49,602 bases of DNA from Actinomycetes bacterium (GCA_023392635.1 JAEVYS010000117.1:1-49602); one strand, 5' to 3'. Shown: positions 6,221 to 16,118, counted from the stretch's first letter. Notes: generated from the sequence alone by a model not told the origin. Made by a program: numbers and translations.

Positions 6221-9200
6221 TCAGGCGACTCCCCGACAGGGGTCGAGCGGCGGGATGCCGCGCAGGTGCTCGGCACGTTCCTTGTCGGACAGGGGCGAGC
6301 CCTGGGTGGCGCACAGGTAGCGGCGGGCGTCGTCACGTCCGGCGATCCAGGAGCGGACGTCGCCGTTGTCGCCGGTGGCCACGAACTGACGGCCCTCGTG
6401 CACGAAGGTGACGTCGTTGGTGCGACCGAGCCGGCCGCTGTAGAAGGCGACCGCTGCACTGCCCGGACGGGTGGCGTCCCACTGGTACACGCCCTCGTCA
6501 CCGCCGCTGCCCAGCAGCCAGGCTCCGTCGGGCGACCAGTTGAGGCCGTAGATCTCGGAGCTGGAGTCGGTGTAGCGGCTCACCTCGCGCGGCACCGCAG
6601 GGGTGGACAGGTCGGTCACGGTGACCACCCCGGAGATCTCGCCCACGGCCAGCAGCGGCTGCTGGGGCGCGAAGGTGACGATGATGGGCTGTGAGCGCAG
6701 TGCGACGCTGGCCACGAGCTGCGGCCGGCCGGGATCGACGACCGACCAGATCTCGAGCGCGGACGGGCTCCTCGGCACGGCGACGAGCGTGCCGTCGGGA
6801 CTGAAGCTGGCGCTCTGCGGGTTCCGGGTCGGGATCGCGCCCACCTTGGCGAGCCGGCCGTCGGCGTCGGCGCTGAGCAGGGCCACCTCGGAGCCGTCGT
6901 TGGGGGGCACGGCGGCGACCAGTGTGCCCGAGGGGTTCATGGCGAGGAAGCCGACGTACTGGCCCGGCACGGCCGGCACGACGGACGCGGTCCCTGCCCC
7001 GGCATCGGTGAGCGGCCACGACACCACGTTCCCCGCGTCGGTGCCGGCCACGAGGAACCGTCCCTTCGGGTCGACGACGACGCCGGAGGCGACGCCCTCC
7101 TTCTGGCCCTCGGCGGAGGCAAGCGCCACCCGGGGCGCGGGCACCCGCCGGAAGCCGTCGTTCGAGGTGTCCCAGAGCACGATGCCGTCGAACGCGGTGG
7201 CCAGCGCGAGCCAGTGGCCGACCTTGTCGGTGGAGAAGCAGTAGCCGGTGCTGCCGTCGGTGCGCAGCAGCGGGTCCTGCGTCGGCCACACGCGGAGGTC
7301 GCCGTCGCCGTCGACCGTCGCGACGCGTCCGCCGAGGACGGTCTCCACCGCGTCCACGGCTGCGGGCCCGTTGAGCCGTGAGATCCGTGCTCCGGTGGCC
7401 GGGTCGAAGGTGTAGGTGCCGTGGTCGTCGCCGGCAGCGAGCAGCCGCCCGCCGTCGGGGGCGAACGTCACGTCGTTGACGTTGCCGAGGAAGCCGCCGA
7501 TCTCCGGCAGGGGCTTCACCGAGTCACCCCTCAGCCTCCAACGCAGGATGCGCCGGCTCATCAGGCCGGCCACGAGCTCGTCGCCGCTCGGGCTGAGCGC
7601 AAGGCTCAGCGCCGGCCGGACGACGTGGTACCTGATCGGCGCGAGCCGGGTGAGCCGGGAGGCGGCCACGTGCCAGCGGACGATCGCCCGTTCCTCGCCG
7701 CCGGCGAACAGGGTGGTGCCGTCGTTGCTGAACAGCAGCGTCCGCGCCGGCGCGCGCCCGCCGGAGGCGTCCGTGGGGAGGTGGACCTCGTCCAGGGTCG
7801 CCGGGGTGCTGTTCAGGTCGACGACCAGCACCCTGCCCTCACGGTTGCCGAACGCGACCAGGGTCCCGGCGGGGTTGAAGGCGGTCGAACTCCACTCGGG
7901 CCCGTCCAGGCTGTAGAGCCGGGTGGGATCCGTCGTCACGTCCCAGAGGGTGGCGCCTGCCTCGCCGGTCACGGCGAGCAGCGTCCGCGGGCCCGCGCCG
8001 GCGAGGGCCACAGCGGTCAGCGGGCTCCCGCCGGGGTCCACCTCGAAGGTGGAGCCTGCGGTGGTCAGCAGGGCATCGCCGCGCCACAGCGTGACCCGTC
8101 CGGCGCCGTCCCCGCGCGCGACGATCTGCCGGTCGGGGCTGACCGCCATTACGCCCGGCCCGGTGCCGGCCCACCGGACGGGCGCGTAGACCGACGTCGC
8201 GTCCCCGAGGATCGACCGCGCCTCCACGGTGGTGCTGAGCGCGTCCGCGACCAGCGCGAGGCGCCGCTCGAGGTTCGGATCGGTGTCCCGCTCCTGCCGC
8301 GCTGCGAGCGCCACCTGGCGGGACTGGGCCGCAGCCTCCGCCGTGGTCGCCGCCAGTTCGGCCGCCTGGCTCTGGGTGTACAGCGAGCTGGCGATCACGG
8401 CCAGCGCGACCGACAGCGCCGCGGCCACGGTGGCGAGTCGCCCGCGCAGGCGCAGCCGGGCGTTGGTGCGTCGTTCGTTCTCGAGGACGTTGGCGTAGTG
8501 CTCGGCGGACGCGGCGACGAACTCCCGCTCCTCGGCGGTGATGAGCGTCCGGTCGGCCTGCTCGTCCTCCACCAACGCCTGGAACAGGGGGAGGCGCTTG
8601 GCGGGGAGCAGCGACTCGGGGTCGCGACCTTCCTCGAGCCAGAGCTGCGCGGCCCGCTTGAGCTGCTGGAGCACGAACATCTTCTCGCGGCCGTTCTCGA
8701 CCCACTCGGTGACCCGCGGCCAGTGCCGCAGCAGCGCCTCGTGGCTGATCCGGACGCTGGTGCGGGTGAGGGTGAGGAGGCGGGCGTCTGCGAACGCGTC
8801 CACCACGACCCGGGTCTCCTCGTCGAGCGAGCCCAGGGGCAGGCTGCTGGTCGAGATCGAGTCCGACTCGATCGTGACGAGCCGCTGGACGAGGCGCTCG
8901 GTGAGCTGCTGCTGGTGCGGGTCGAGGGACTCGAAGACCTCCTCGGCCAGCCGCTCGACGGCGGAGCCGACGCCGCCGACGTTCAGGTAGTCCGCCAGGG
9001 TCATGCGGCTGCCGGTGCCGGCCGCCCACGTGAAGAGCAGGGCGGTGGAGACCAGCGGCAGCACGGAGGGGGCGATCCCGGTCGCGGTGCCGGTCACGAG
9101 TTCGTTGGACAAGACGGTGACCAGCTCGTCCTCGACCACCACGTTGCGGCTGAGCGCGGGGGCGGTGATGGCTTCGCGCAGCTCGTCGAGGGTGAGCGGG

Positions 9201-9955
9201 GCGAGCAGGATGGGACGGGAGAGTGCGGCCGCCAGCACCGGTTCGAGGCTCGCCTGGCCGAAGGCGTCCGCGCGCAGGCCGATGACCACGGTGGCGGTGG
9301 CGGCAAGGTCCTGAAGCGTCCGCACGGCGGCGGCCCTGGTGAGCTCGTCCGCCTGGAACAGGTCCTCGAACTGGTCGGCGACGACCACCTCGTCCTCGGT
9401 GACGTCGATGTCGTCGAGGGCCGCCAGGGCCAGCGCAGGGACGGGGTGGAGCCGTCGCCCGTCGAGCGTGCCGCCCGGCTGCATCGCCTGCGCCAGGCCG
9501 GCCCCCAGCAGCGACGACTTGCCGCTGCCCGAGGCTCCGACCAGGACGACGATGCGCGGGCCCGGGCCGGACGCGCTCCGCACCGCAGCGGCGAGTTCCT
9601 CGACGGCACGCCGGCGCCCGAAGAACAGGTCCAGGTCCTGGGCGTCGTAGGAGCGCAGGCCGAGGTAGGGGGGGTTGCCCTCCCTCAGCTGGGGCGCGAC
9701 CCGGGAGAACCGGTTGTCGATCCACCAGTCGGCGTCGACGACCTCGCCCAGGCCCAGCGCCTCGACCAGCCGGACGAAATTCGCGTGCAGCGCGGGCGTC
9801 GGCAGGTGGCGGCCGTTGAGCCAGCCCTGGACGGTGGCGTGCGGGACGCCCGCCAGCTTCGCGGCCGCCCGGATGGAGATGCGCAGCCGCAGGCGCGCAT
9901 CGTTGAGTAATTGGGCGAGCTCCTGTTGGTTGCCCGCTGTCGAACCCTCGTCCAC
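6221..9955 (-). CDS. XRE-HTH / nSTAND NTPase / transmembrane / WD40 protein
   Basis: This 1244-residue multidomain protein starts at GTG 9955 with AGGA just upstream. Residues 21-54 (ISIRAAAKLAGVPHATVQGWLNG) form a helix-turn-helix of XRE type. NPPYLGLRSYDAQDLDLFFGR (94-113) is the usual lead-in to nSTAND1 domains. Walker A is GASGSGKS (140-147), Walker B VVVADQFEDLF (190-200), and HEALLRHWPR (405-414) marks the helical end of the NTPase. A membrane helix lies at about 506-526, followed by a charged coil (QERDTDPNLERRLALVADAL). From about 600 to 1210 there are WD40-type repeats (for example FNPAGTLVAFGNREGRVLVVDL, FAPDGGRLLAAGDDHGTYTF). STAND proteins are ATP-switched sensors used in signalling, regulation and anti-phage defence; the ligand here is unknown. 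The gene stands alone. Confidence 0.88.
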   Translation of the reverse strand: MDEGSTAGNQQELAQLLNDARLRLRISIRAAAKLAGVPHATVQGWLNGRHLPTPALHANFVRLVEALGLGEVVDADWWIDNRFSRVAPQLREGNPPYLGLRSYDAQDLDLFFGRRRAVEELAAAVRSASGPGPRIVVLVGASGSGKSSLLGAGLAQAMQPGGTLDGRRLHPVPALALAALDDIDVTEDEVVVADQFEDLFQADELTRAAAVRTLQDLAATATVVIGLRADAFGQASLEPVLAAALSRPILLAPLTLDELREAITAPALSRNVVVEDELVTVLSNELVTGTATGIAPSVLPLVSTALLFTWAAGTGSRMTLADYLNVGGVGSAVERLAEEVFESLDPHQQQLTERLVQRLVTIESDSISTSSLPLGSLDEETRVVVDAFADARLLTLTRTSVRISHEALLRHWPRVTEWVENGREKMFVLQQLKRAAQLWLEEGRDPESLLPAKRLPLFQALVEDEQADRTLITAEEREFVAASAEHYANVLENERRTNARLRLRGRLATVAAALSVALAVIASSLYTQSQAAELAATTAEAAAQSRQVALAARQERDTDPNLERRLALVADALSTTVEARSILGDATSVYAPVRWAGTGPGVMAVSPDRQIVARGDGAGRVTLWRGDALLTTAGSTFEVDPGGSPLTAVALAGAGPRTLLAVTGEAGATLWDVTTDPTRLYSLDGPEWSSTAFNPAGTLVAFGNREGRVLVVDLNSTPATLDEVHLPTDASGGRAPARTLLFSNDGTTLFAGGEERAIVRWHVAASRLTRLAPIRYHVVRPALSLALSPSGDELVAGLMSRRILRWRLRGDSVKPLPEIGGFLGNVNDVTFAPDGGRLLAAGDDHGTYTFDPATGARISRLNGPAAVDAVETVLGGRVATVDGDGDLRVWPTQDPLLRTDGSTGYCFSTDKVGHWLALATAFDGIVLWDTSNDGFRRVPAPRVALASAEGQKEGVASGVVVDPKGRFLVAGTDAGNVVSWPLTDAGAGTASVVPAVPGQYVGFLAMNPSGTLVAAVPPNDGSEVALLSADADGRLAKVGAIPTRNPQSASFSPDGTLVAVPRSPSALEIWSVVDPGRPQLVASVALRSQPIIVTFAPQQPLLAVGEISGVVTVTDLSTPAVPREVSRYTDSSSEIYGLNWSPDGAWLLGSGGDEGVYQWDATRPGSAAVAFYSGRLGRTNDVTFVHEGRQFVATGDNGDVRSWIAGRDDARRYLCATQGSPLSDKERAEHLRGIPPLDPCRGVA

Positions 9956-10018
9956 TTTCCTGACCCTTCAGAACCCGGTCTCACTCGCACCGGCCGGGCA
10001 CGACCCCTGTCACGGCGA

Positions 10019-10049
10019 AGCGGTCGGACGTTCACGGCGTCCGACCGCT
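10019..10049 (-). terminator. Stem-loop after the secreted-protein gene
   Basis: A 12-bp perfect stem AGCGGTCGGACG / CGTCCGACCGCT encloses a 7-nt loop, 35 bp past the stop of the minus-strand gene at 10084. There is no long T run, as is common in GC-rich actinobacteria. Confidence 0.65.
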
Positions 10050-10083
10050 GCAGCTGTCGGGGGTGCCGACCGGGGAGGACCGG

Positions 10084-10734
10084 TCAGCGCGTGACGGTCG
10101 TGCCGACCTGACCGCTGAAGTACTTCGTGTTGGGGGCCACCTGCGCCGTGACGTCGTAGGTGCCCTTCGTGGTCTTCAGGAGCCGGTAGTAGAAGGAGCC
10201 GGTGCTCGAGGAGTAGACGGTCTTGCTGTAGACCTTGGTGGAGTTGAACACGACCGTCACCTTGACCGGGGTGCGCTTGGCCGTCATCCCCTTGATGTAC
10301 AACCCGTACGACTTCTTCGTCACCGAGAAGTTCCGGATGGTGGTCAGGGTGCCCACCTGGTAGGTCTGCATGGTGGTCACCGTGCCGGTGACCGACGTGC
10401 CGTTCAGGGTGAACGTGACGGGGTAGAGGCCCGCCCTGGTCCACAGCACGCTGCTGACCTTGACCCTGGCCGAACCCATGTCGGCCGACTCGTCGACGTG
10501 GACGGCCGCCGTGGTGGTCTTGCCGGCGCGGCTCGCGGTGACGGTCAGTCCGGCCAGGTGGTCACCCATGACGAAGACCGTGGCGTAGCCGCTCGTCAGG
10601 AACGGGGAGGCGTAGAGCACCGAGACGTGCGGCGGGTAGGTTTCGACGGCCTTGGCGGGGGCGACGCCGGTGACCACGAGGGCGCCCGCCGCGAGCGCCA
10701 CAGCGGCGGCCCTGAGAACTCCAGTGAGCTTCAT
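10084..10734 (-). CDS. Secreted Ig-like/beta-rich protein
   Basis: The product has 216 residues. A Sec signal peptide MKLTGVLRAAAVALAAGALV ends near APAKA-VE (residue about 29). The mature part has no cysteines and is rich in Thr, Val and Tyr in an alternating beta pattern. Two segments of about 90 residues each (for example VKVTVVFNSTKVYSKTVYSS, then GSFYYRLLKTTKGTYDVTAQ) look like bacterial immunoglobulin-like modules. The ATG at 10734 has ACAGGAG upstream. It has its own terminator. I recognise no enzyme motif; a cell-surface or matrix role is possible given the nearby exopolysaccharide locus, but this is inference. Confidence 0.7.
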   Translation of the reverse strand: MKLTGVLRAAAVALAAGALVVTGVAPAKAVETYPPHVSVLYASPFLTSGYATVFVMGDHLAGLTVTASRAGKTTTAAVHVDESADMGSARVKVSSVLWTRAGLYPVTFTLNGTSVTGTVTTMQTYQVGTLTTIRNFSVTKKSYGLYIKGMTAKRTPVKVTVVFNSTKVYSKTVYSSSTGSFYYRLLKTTKGTYDVTAQVAPNTKYFSGQVGTTVTR

Positions 10735-10871
10735 GGGTTACAACTCCTGTTCATGCCGGAAGGGGGTGACGGCACGCTGCTGTCCACCGGTCATCCGTAA
10801 ATCTACGTAGACCATAGCGAACGAAATCGCGCAGATCAGGGCTCGGCGGCGATTTGGTCAATGTCGTACAC

Positions 10872-12665
10872 CTATCGACAGGCTGTGCCTTCGACAACCG
10901 TCGCGTCCGCGCGATTTGCCAATGGTCCGAACACGATCTGTGGGGTCAGGGAAAACGCCACATCGTCCTGGTCGGTGGGGAATTCCTTCCAGGTGATGAC
11001 GATGGTGGAGCCGGCGCCCGGGTCGAGCTTCACGTCGAACACGAGCATCGGCCGGGCGCCCACCTGGGCCATCTGCAGCAGCGGCGGTTTGCCGTCGACG
11101 AGGGCGCCGGTGATCGTCGCCTGGACGGGGGCGTGGACGATCACGAAGTCGCGGGTCGCACCCACGGGGTGCGTCAGCCCGTCGAGCAGTTCGCCCTTGC
11201 CGGTGACGTAATCGGGCAGACCCGAGGGCACGGAGTTGCGCAGCGTGACGGTGAGCGTGCTGGCCCGGGTGGCCACTCCTCCGTCGTCCACCGAGCACTC
11301 GCCGAGCCGGTACTCCGCGCCCACGTGGACGAACGTGTCGAGCTTGTTGGCTGCGCCGTTCGCCAGCCGCACCGAGGCCACCGGACCGGCCTCGTCGCCG
11401 AATTCCCCGGAGATGCCGGCCGCCTCCACCCGGCGCTGGACGGCACGGTCGGACGACCACAGCTGCAGGCGGTCGCCGCTCTGGTCGCCGGCAGCGGCGG
11501 CGATGATGCCGGGGACGTTGAAGGCGCCCCCGGAGAGCCGGGAGAAGATCTGGGCGACGATGGCCGCGACGGCGTCGTCCTTGGCCACGGGGTCCGGGTA
11601 GTCCTGGTAGACCCCGAGCGAGAGGTAGTCGGCGAGGTCCGCGGGCACGATGGTCCGTCCGTCCACCTGGACGGGGCCGGCGGCGGCTGCGAGGTACCGC
11701 ACGGTGCCCTGGCCGAGGGCGATCACGCCGTCGGCGCGCTGCTGGCCGCGGGCGTTCCAGGCGGAGGCGAACAGCCGGGCGTTGTCGGGGAAGTGGGCGG
11801 ACATGTTGAGCGAGCGCCAGTCGCGCATGGTGGTGCCGAAGACCTGCTCGTAGCCGGGCGGGAGGAAGCCCTCGTAGTGCACGTCGCCACCGGCCGCGAG
11901 GTCGTCGTTGGAACCGCGGTCGAGCACCTCGAACCTGCCTGCGGAGGTGCGGAGCAGCAGCCAGCTGCCGATCATGCCGCCGGACGGGCGGGACTCGCCC
12001 AGGTTCTGCATGACCACGAACCAGGTGTGCTTCTCGCCGGGCGCGGTGAGGATCGTCATGGCGTCGAGGTAGGGCGTGAGCGCGTCCACGGCGGGACCGA
12101 CCCGCGCGAGCCCGTCGCGGAGCCGCACGACGTCGTCTCCCACGGGGAGCGCGAGCCCGCTCACGTCGAGGCGGGCGAGGCGGGCGGCCGCGCCGTCGGC
12201 AGCGGTACGCACCTGCGCGATGACCTCCCGCGCCTGCGAACCGGCCAGGACGCTGGACGCCCCTCCGGCAGCCACCCGGTCGAGCAGCGGGCCGACGCCG
12301 GCGGAACCCCTGCCGAGCTCGTCGGCGGCGCCCGCGAGCTCGCGCGCGACCGTGACGTCGTCGCCGATCCACGGCACTCCGGACGCCCAGACGACAGCGG
12401 GCGCGTTCGCCGCGGACTGTGCGCGCGCCGCGAACTCACGGGCGTGGGCGAGGTCCGCGGTCACCGCAGCCAGGTCGCCGGCCTTCACGTGCGCCTGCGC
12501 CTGGGTTGCGACGTCACGCAGGCCGAGCAGGTCGGACGCGAGTTGCCACAGCTGCCAGCCCGCCCATCCGAGCACGAGGACGACCACGGCCACCACCGGC
12601 ACGACGACACGAAGGAGAACCCGCCGCCGGGGGGTCGGCAGCCCCGCCTCGTCGCCCTCGCTCAT
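10872..12665 (-). CDS. DUF4012 domain protein
   Basis: This 597-residue protein has a short cytoplasmic N-terminus (MSEGDEAGLPTPRRRVLLR), one membrane helix (about residues 20-42, VVVPVVAVVVLVLGWAGWQLW), a helical stretch, and a long extracytoplasmic DUF4012 region with hallmark segments KHTWFVVMQNLGESRPSGG and IGSWLLLRTSAGRFEVLD. ATG 12665 is chosen over an upstream in-frame start at 12794 because GAAGGA lies just before it and the membrane anchor then falls at the usual place. DUF4012 proteins often sit beside actinobacterial exopolysaccharide clusters, as here, and may act at the cell envelope. Their biochemical activity is not known. Confidence 0.82.
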   Translation of the reverse strand: MSEGDEAGLPTPRRRVLLRVVVPVVAVVVLVLGWAGWQLWQLASDLLGLRDVATQAQAHVKAGDLAAVTADLAHAREFAARAQSAANAPAVVWASGVPWIGDDVTVARELAGAADELGRGSAGVGPLLDRVAAGGASSVLAGSQAREVIAQVRTAADGAAARLARLDVSGLALPVGDDVVRLRDGLARVGPAVDALTPYLDAMTILTAPGEKHTWFVVMQNLGESRPSGGMIGSWLLLRTSAGRFEVLDRGSNDDLAAGGDVHYEGFLPPGYEQVFGTTMRDWRSLNMSAHFPDNARLFASAWNARGQQRADGVIALGQGTVRYLAAAAGPVQVDGRTIVPADLADYLSLGVYQDYPDPVAKDDAVAAIVAQIFSRLSGGAFNVPGIIAAAAGDQSGDRLQLWSSDRAVQRRVEAAGISGEFGDEAGPVASVRLANGAANKLDTFVHVGAEYRLGECSVDDGGVATRASTLTVTLRNSVPSGLPDYVTGKGELLDGLTHPVGATRDFVIVHAPVQATITGALVDGKPPLLQMAQVGARPMLVFDVKLDPGAGSTIVITWKEFPTDQDDVAFSLTPQIVFGPLANRADATVVEGTACR

Positions 12666-13299
12666 GCGTCCTTCTTCCTCCACCACCGTCGTCCGGCGCT
12701 CGATCCGGGATCCTCCACGCAAGAGGGTCCGCCATCGCGGCCTCAGCGTAGGGGTGGCGACCGCGGTTCCGCCGGGAGTCGGGCCAACAGCCACGCCGGC
12801 ACGGCCGGTCGGGCCCGGCGCTCGGTGGGGCTACCATCGCGAGCCGCTCGGCCCCCTCGTCATCGCGGCAGAGGCCTGGGCGCGGCAGCCCCCGGGAGCC
12901 CGGGGAGGGCACGCGGCGCTCAGGACGCGGACACCGAGCGCTCACTCCGCGGACAGCCCGGCCGAAGCCTCGCGGTCCACCCGGAGGAGGCACGACCGGT
13001 CCGGCGCACGCACCGCGGACGGGGCGAACGAAACGTGCGTAAAGGCTTGTGAATCGGACACTACGGAAACGTAACCTGTCCGTTCTCCTGGGCGCTCGGA
13101 ACCCGGAGATCGTGCGATTCCCAGGCGCCGGGAGGTGTATGAGGTTGTACGAACTCGTGCCCTGACCGCATCAAATGCGCAAAGTCGGCCGAGTCTCCCC
13201 CTGCCCCCATGGGAGGATTGAGCCGCCCTCAGCACTATTGCGTATCTGCGCATCCCCCTGGAGATCGCTGGGTGGCTCGACGACCTAGGAAGGTGAATC
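12666..13299. other. Intergenic region ahead of the exopolysaccharide locus
   Basis: This is a 634-bp divergent region between the DUF4012 and sugar-transferase genes. I see no convincing coding frame. A weak promoter candidate for the plus strand is TTGTGA (13047-13052) with TAACCT (13072-13077), but the 19-bp spacer is long. If it is used, the leader would be over 200 nt. AGGAAGG just before GTG 13300 is the ribosome site. I looked for a c-di-GMP riboswitch core and did not find it. Confidence 0.5.
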
Positions 13300-14811
13300 G
13301 TGCGTACATCCCAGCGCACGAAAACGGCACCCACCGGAGCCACGGTGGAGTCATGGGCCGAGGTGTCCCCGTACGTCAGGTCCGTGAAGGCCAGGCCGGC
13401 GCCCCGGCTGGACTGGTACGCCAAGTACCGCATCCTCCTGGTCGCCAGCGACTTCGCGGTGGTCAACTTCGCGCTGGCCGTCACCTTCTTCTTCCTGTTC
13501 GTGCCGCAGGACCACCTGCAGGGCCTGGGCGGCGTCTCCTACGTGGTGGCCTCGCCCGTGCTCGCGCTGTTCTGGCTGGCGGTGCTCGCCGAGAAGGACT
13601 CATGGTCGAAGCGGATCATCGGCTCCGGCCTGCAGGAGTACCGCCGCGTGATCAGTGCCAGCGTGCTCACCTTCGGCGCCCTGGCGATCTTCTCGTTCTG
13701 CACCAAGGCGAGCGTGTCGCGCGCCCTGTTCGTGACCGCGCTGCCGGTGGGGATCTCGCTCCTCCTGCTCTCGCGGTGGACGCTGCGGAAGTGGCTGGTG
13801 TGGATGCGGTCCCAGGGCCGGGCGCTCACCCCCGCACTGGTCGTCGGGACGGGGCCGACCGTGCTCTCCGTCGTCCGCGACATTAGGCGCAACCCGTCGG
13901 CCGGCTACGCCGTGGCCGGGGTCTGCGTGCTCGGCGACCTCGACCTTGAGGACGACCTGGAGCTCGGACGGCTGCGGATCGTGGACCGCAACCACCTCGA
14001 AAGCGAAGTGGGCCTGAGCCGCTACGGCGCCGTGATGGTGGCCGACGGCCTGAGCAGGGACGAGAGCCGCGACCTGGCCTGGCGTCTGGAGAACCGGCCG
14101 GTCGACCTGCTGTTCCTCCCCCGCGTGATGGACGTGGCCGGCCCGCGCATGACCATGAGCGACGCCGAGGGCCTGTCGCTGGTGCACGTGGACCTCCCCC
14201 GGTTCACCGGTACGAAGCTCGTCCTCAAGCGGGCGTTCGACGTGGTGTTCTCCGCGATCGCCCTGGTGCTGCTGGCCCCGTTGTTCCTGGTCGTCGCCCT
14301 GCTGATCAAGCTCGACGACGGCGGCCCGGTCTTCTTCCGCCAGCAGCGGGTGGGACGGTGGGGAGAGCCGTTCACGATCCACAAGTTCCGCACGATGTGC
14401 ATCGACGCCGAGGCGAAGATCGACGCGCTCATCGCGGCCCAGGGCGGCACGGCCCTGCTGTTCAAGCTCGAGCACGACCCGCGCATAACACGCATCGGAC
14501 ACATCCTGCGCAAGTACTCCATCGATGAGCTTCCGCAGTTTTGGTCGGTGCTTCGTGGTGGCATGAGCGTCGTGGGCCCCCGCCCACAGGTGGCGCGCGA
14601 GGTGGCTGAGTACACCGACGTGCACCATCGCCGCCTCCTGATCAAGCCCGGCATCACCGGCCTCTGGCAGGTGAATGGACGTTCGGAGTTGTCGATGGAG
14701 GAGAGCATCAGGCTCGACCTGCGCTACGTCGAGAACTGGTCGCTCGTGGGGGATCTTGTCGTGATCATGAAGACGGTGGGCGTCGTGCTGCGTCCCAGCG
14801 GAGCCTTCTGA
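13300..14811 (+). CDS. Exopolysaccharide priming glycosylphosphotransferase (WbaP/WcaJ type)
   Basis: The 503-residue membrane enzyme moves a sugar-1-phosphate from a UDP-sugar to undecaprenyl phosphate and so starts repeat-unit assembly. The N-terminal half has four to five membrane helices and a nucleotide-fold linker (LVVGTGPTVLSVV). The C-terminal bacterial sugar transferase domain begins at KRAFDVVFSAIALVLLAPLF (about residue 307). It carries KFRTM, DELPQFWSVLRGGMSVVGPRP and KPGITGLWQVNGRS. The start is GTG 13300 with AGGAAGG upstream. The stop overlaps the next ATG (TGATG), so it heads an operon. The sugar is probably glucose or galactose, but the sequence alone does not settle this. 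Confidence 0.92.
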   Translation: MRTSQRTKTAPTGATVESWAEVSPYVRSVKARPAPRLDWYAKYRILLVASDFAVVNFALAVTFFFLFVPQDHLQGLGGVSYVVASPVLALFWLAVLAEKDSWSKRIIGSGLQEYRRVISASVLTFGALAIFSFCTKASVSRALFVTALPVGISLLLLSRWTLRKWLVWMRSQGRALTPALVVGTGPTVLSVVRDIRRNPSAGYAVAGVCVLGDLDLEDDLELGRLRIVDRNHLESEVGLSRYGAVMVADGLSRDESRDLAWRLENRPVDLLFLPRVMDVAGPRMTMSDAEGLSLVHVDLPRFTGTKLVLKRAFDVVFSAIALVLLAPLFLVVALLIKLDDGGPVFFRQQRVGRWGEPFTIHKFRTMCIDAEAKIDALIAAQGGTALLFKLEHDPRITRIGHILRKYSIDELPQFWSVLRGGMSVVGPRPQVAREVAEYTDVHHRRLLIKPGITGLWQVNGRSELSMEESIRLDLRYVENWSLVGDLVVIMKTVGVVLRPSGAF

Positions 14812-16118
14812 TGAGCGGAGCCAGCGAAGCCGGCCTATCCGAGACGGGAGCGACAAGCCTACGGGTGTGCGTTGTGTCGACGTACTTCGCTCCTGAGACA
14901 ACCGGGAACGCACCCTACGCGACCAGCTTGGCGAACGGCTTGGCCAAGCGCGGCCATAGAGTGACTGTTCTCGCCGGAGCGCCGCACTACCCTGGTTGGG
15001 CGATCCGGCCGCGGGACGAATGGCTGCCGGTGGAGAACAGCGCCTCGCTGACCGTCCGCCGATTTGTGTCGTACGTGCCGTCCAGCCCCGGCTTCCTCCA
15101 GCGTTTGCGCTACGAGCTGGGGTTCGGCGCCAAGTTCGCTCGCAGCCTGCCGAGCGACAGCGACGTCGTCGTGTTACTCAGCCCCTCCCTGTTCGGTGCA
15201 GCGCTCGTTCGTCTTCGCTGCGCGGTCTCGTCGAGTCGGCCGAGATACGCGCTCTGGATCCAGGATCTCTACAGCGCGGGCATGCGGGAGACCCCCGGCC
15301 CGACGGCTCGTCTCTTTGCTGGTCTCGTTCGGCTCGTTGAATCGGCGGTGGCGCGTTCGGTTGACGACGTCGTGGTCATCCACGAGAGGTTCCGGTCATT
15401 TGTGACCGCGGAACTGGGCGTGGAGGAGGGCCGCGTTGAGGTCATCCGAAACTGGACCCACGTTTCTGCTCCCGAGCCGATCGATCGAGCCAAAGTGCGC
15501 TCAGAGTTCGGGTGGAGCGATGACGAGGTCATCGCACTGCACGCCGGCAACATGGGTGCGAAGCAGGGCCTCGAGAACGTGATTGACGCCGCCAGATGGG
15601 CCGAGGAACGAGGCCTGCCCGTGCGCTTCGTGCTCTTGGGGGAGGGGAACCAAAGGGCCCAACTCATCGAGCGTGGCGTTGGCTGTGGCCGGCTGGAGTT
15701 CCTGGATCCGCTGCCTGAGGAGCGGTTCATGACGGCTTTGGCCGCGGCAGACGTGTTGCTCGTGAATGAACGGCCCAGCCTCAACGAGGCGGCGGTGCCG
15801 AGCAAGCTGACCAGCTACTTCGTCACCGGCAACCCGGTCGTCGCGGCAACCGATTCCACGAGCACGACCAGTGACGAGATGCGCGAGAGCGGTGCCGGCG
15901 CGATCGTCCCCCCTGGAGATCCGGGAGCGCTCGCTCGCGCGGTCCTCAGCATCGCCTCGTCCTGGGGTGATGCCGACCGGCGCCGTGGGCCTCGGTTCGT
16001 TGACCGGCTCCTGAGTGAACGGGCTGGAGTTGACCGCTTCGAAGCCCTGCTTCTTGGCGCTGACGCTTCGGGTGCCCGCGAGCCAGAAAGCGAAGACACT
16101 AGAGAGGACGCAGCGTGA
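14811..16118 (+). CDS. Glycosyltransferase family 4, WbuB/WcaI-like
   Basis: This 435-residue GT-B enzyme has the N-terminal pattern VVSTYFAPETTGNAPYATSL and GHRVTVLAGAPHYPGW, which is characteristic of the WcaI/WbuB group (fucosyl- or acetamido-sugar transferases of exopolysaccharides). The C-terminal nucleotide-sugar part has LHAGNMGAKQGLENVIDAA and the loop EAAVPSKLTSYFVTGNPVVAATD. It lies between the priming transferase and gmd with overlapping start (TGATG) and stop (GTGA). A role in adding an early sugar, possibly fucose made by the next two genes, is inferred from context. Confidence 0.85.
   Translation: MSGASEAGLSETGATSLRVCVVSTYFAPETTGNAPYATSLANGLAKRGHRVTVLAGAPHYPGWAIRPRDEWLPVENSASLTVRRFVSYVPSSPGFLQRLRYELGFGAKFARSLPSDSDVVVLLSPSLFGAALVRLRCAVSSSRPRYALWIQDLYSAGMRETPGPTARLFAGLVRLVESAVARSVDDVVVIHERFRSFVTAELGVEEGRVEVIRNWTHVSAPEPIDRAKVRSEFGWSDDEVIALHAGNMGAKQGLENVIDAARWAEERGLPVRFVLLGEGNQRAQLIERGVGCGRLEFLDPLPEERFMTALAAADVLLVNERPSLNEAAVPSKLTSYFVTGNPVVAATDSTSTTSDEMRESGAGAIVPPGDPGALARAVLSIASSWGDADRRRGPRFVDRLLSERAGVDRFEALLLGADASGAREPESEDTREDAA

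Noticed and set aside
12666..13299. c-di-GMP or similar riboswitch in the long leader of the exopolysaccharide locus
   Set aside because: Short matches such as GCGCAAAG occur, but the conserved core and pairing of known classes could not be drawn.
12942..13484. Minus-strand frame of 180 codons over the start of the priming transferase
   Set aside because: It overlaps the real gene and has no recognisable features or ribosome site.
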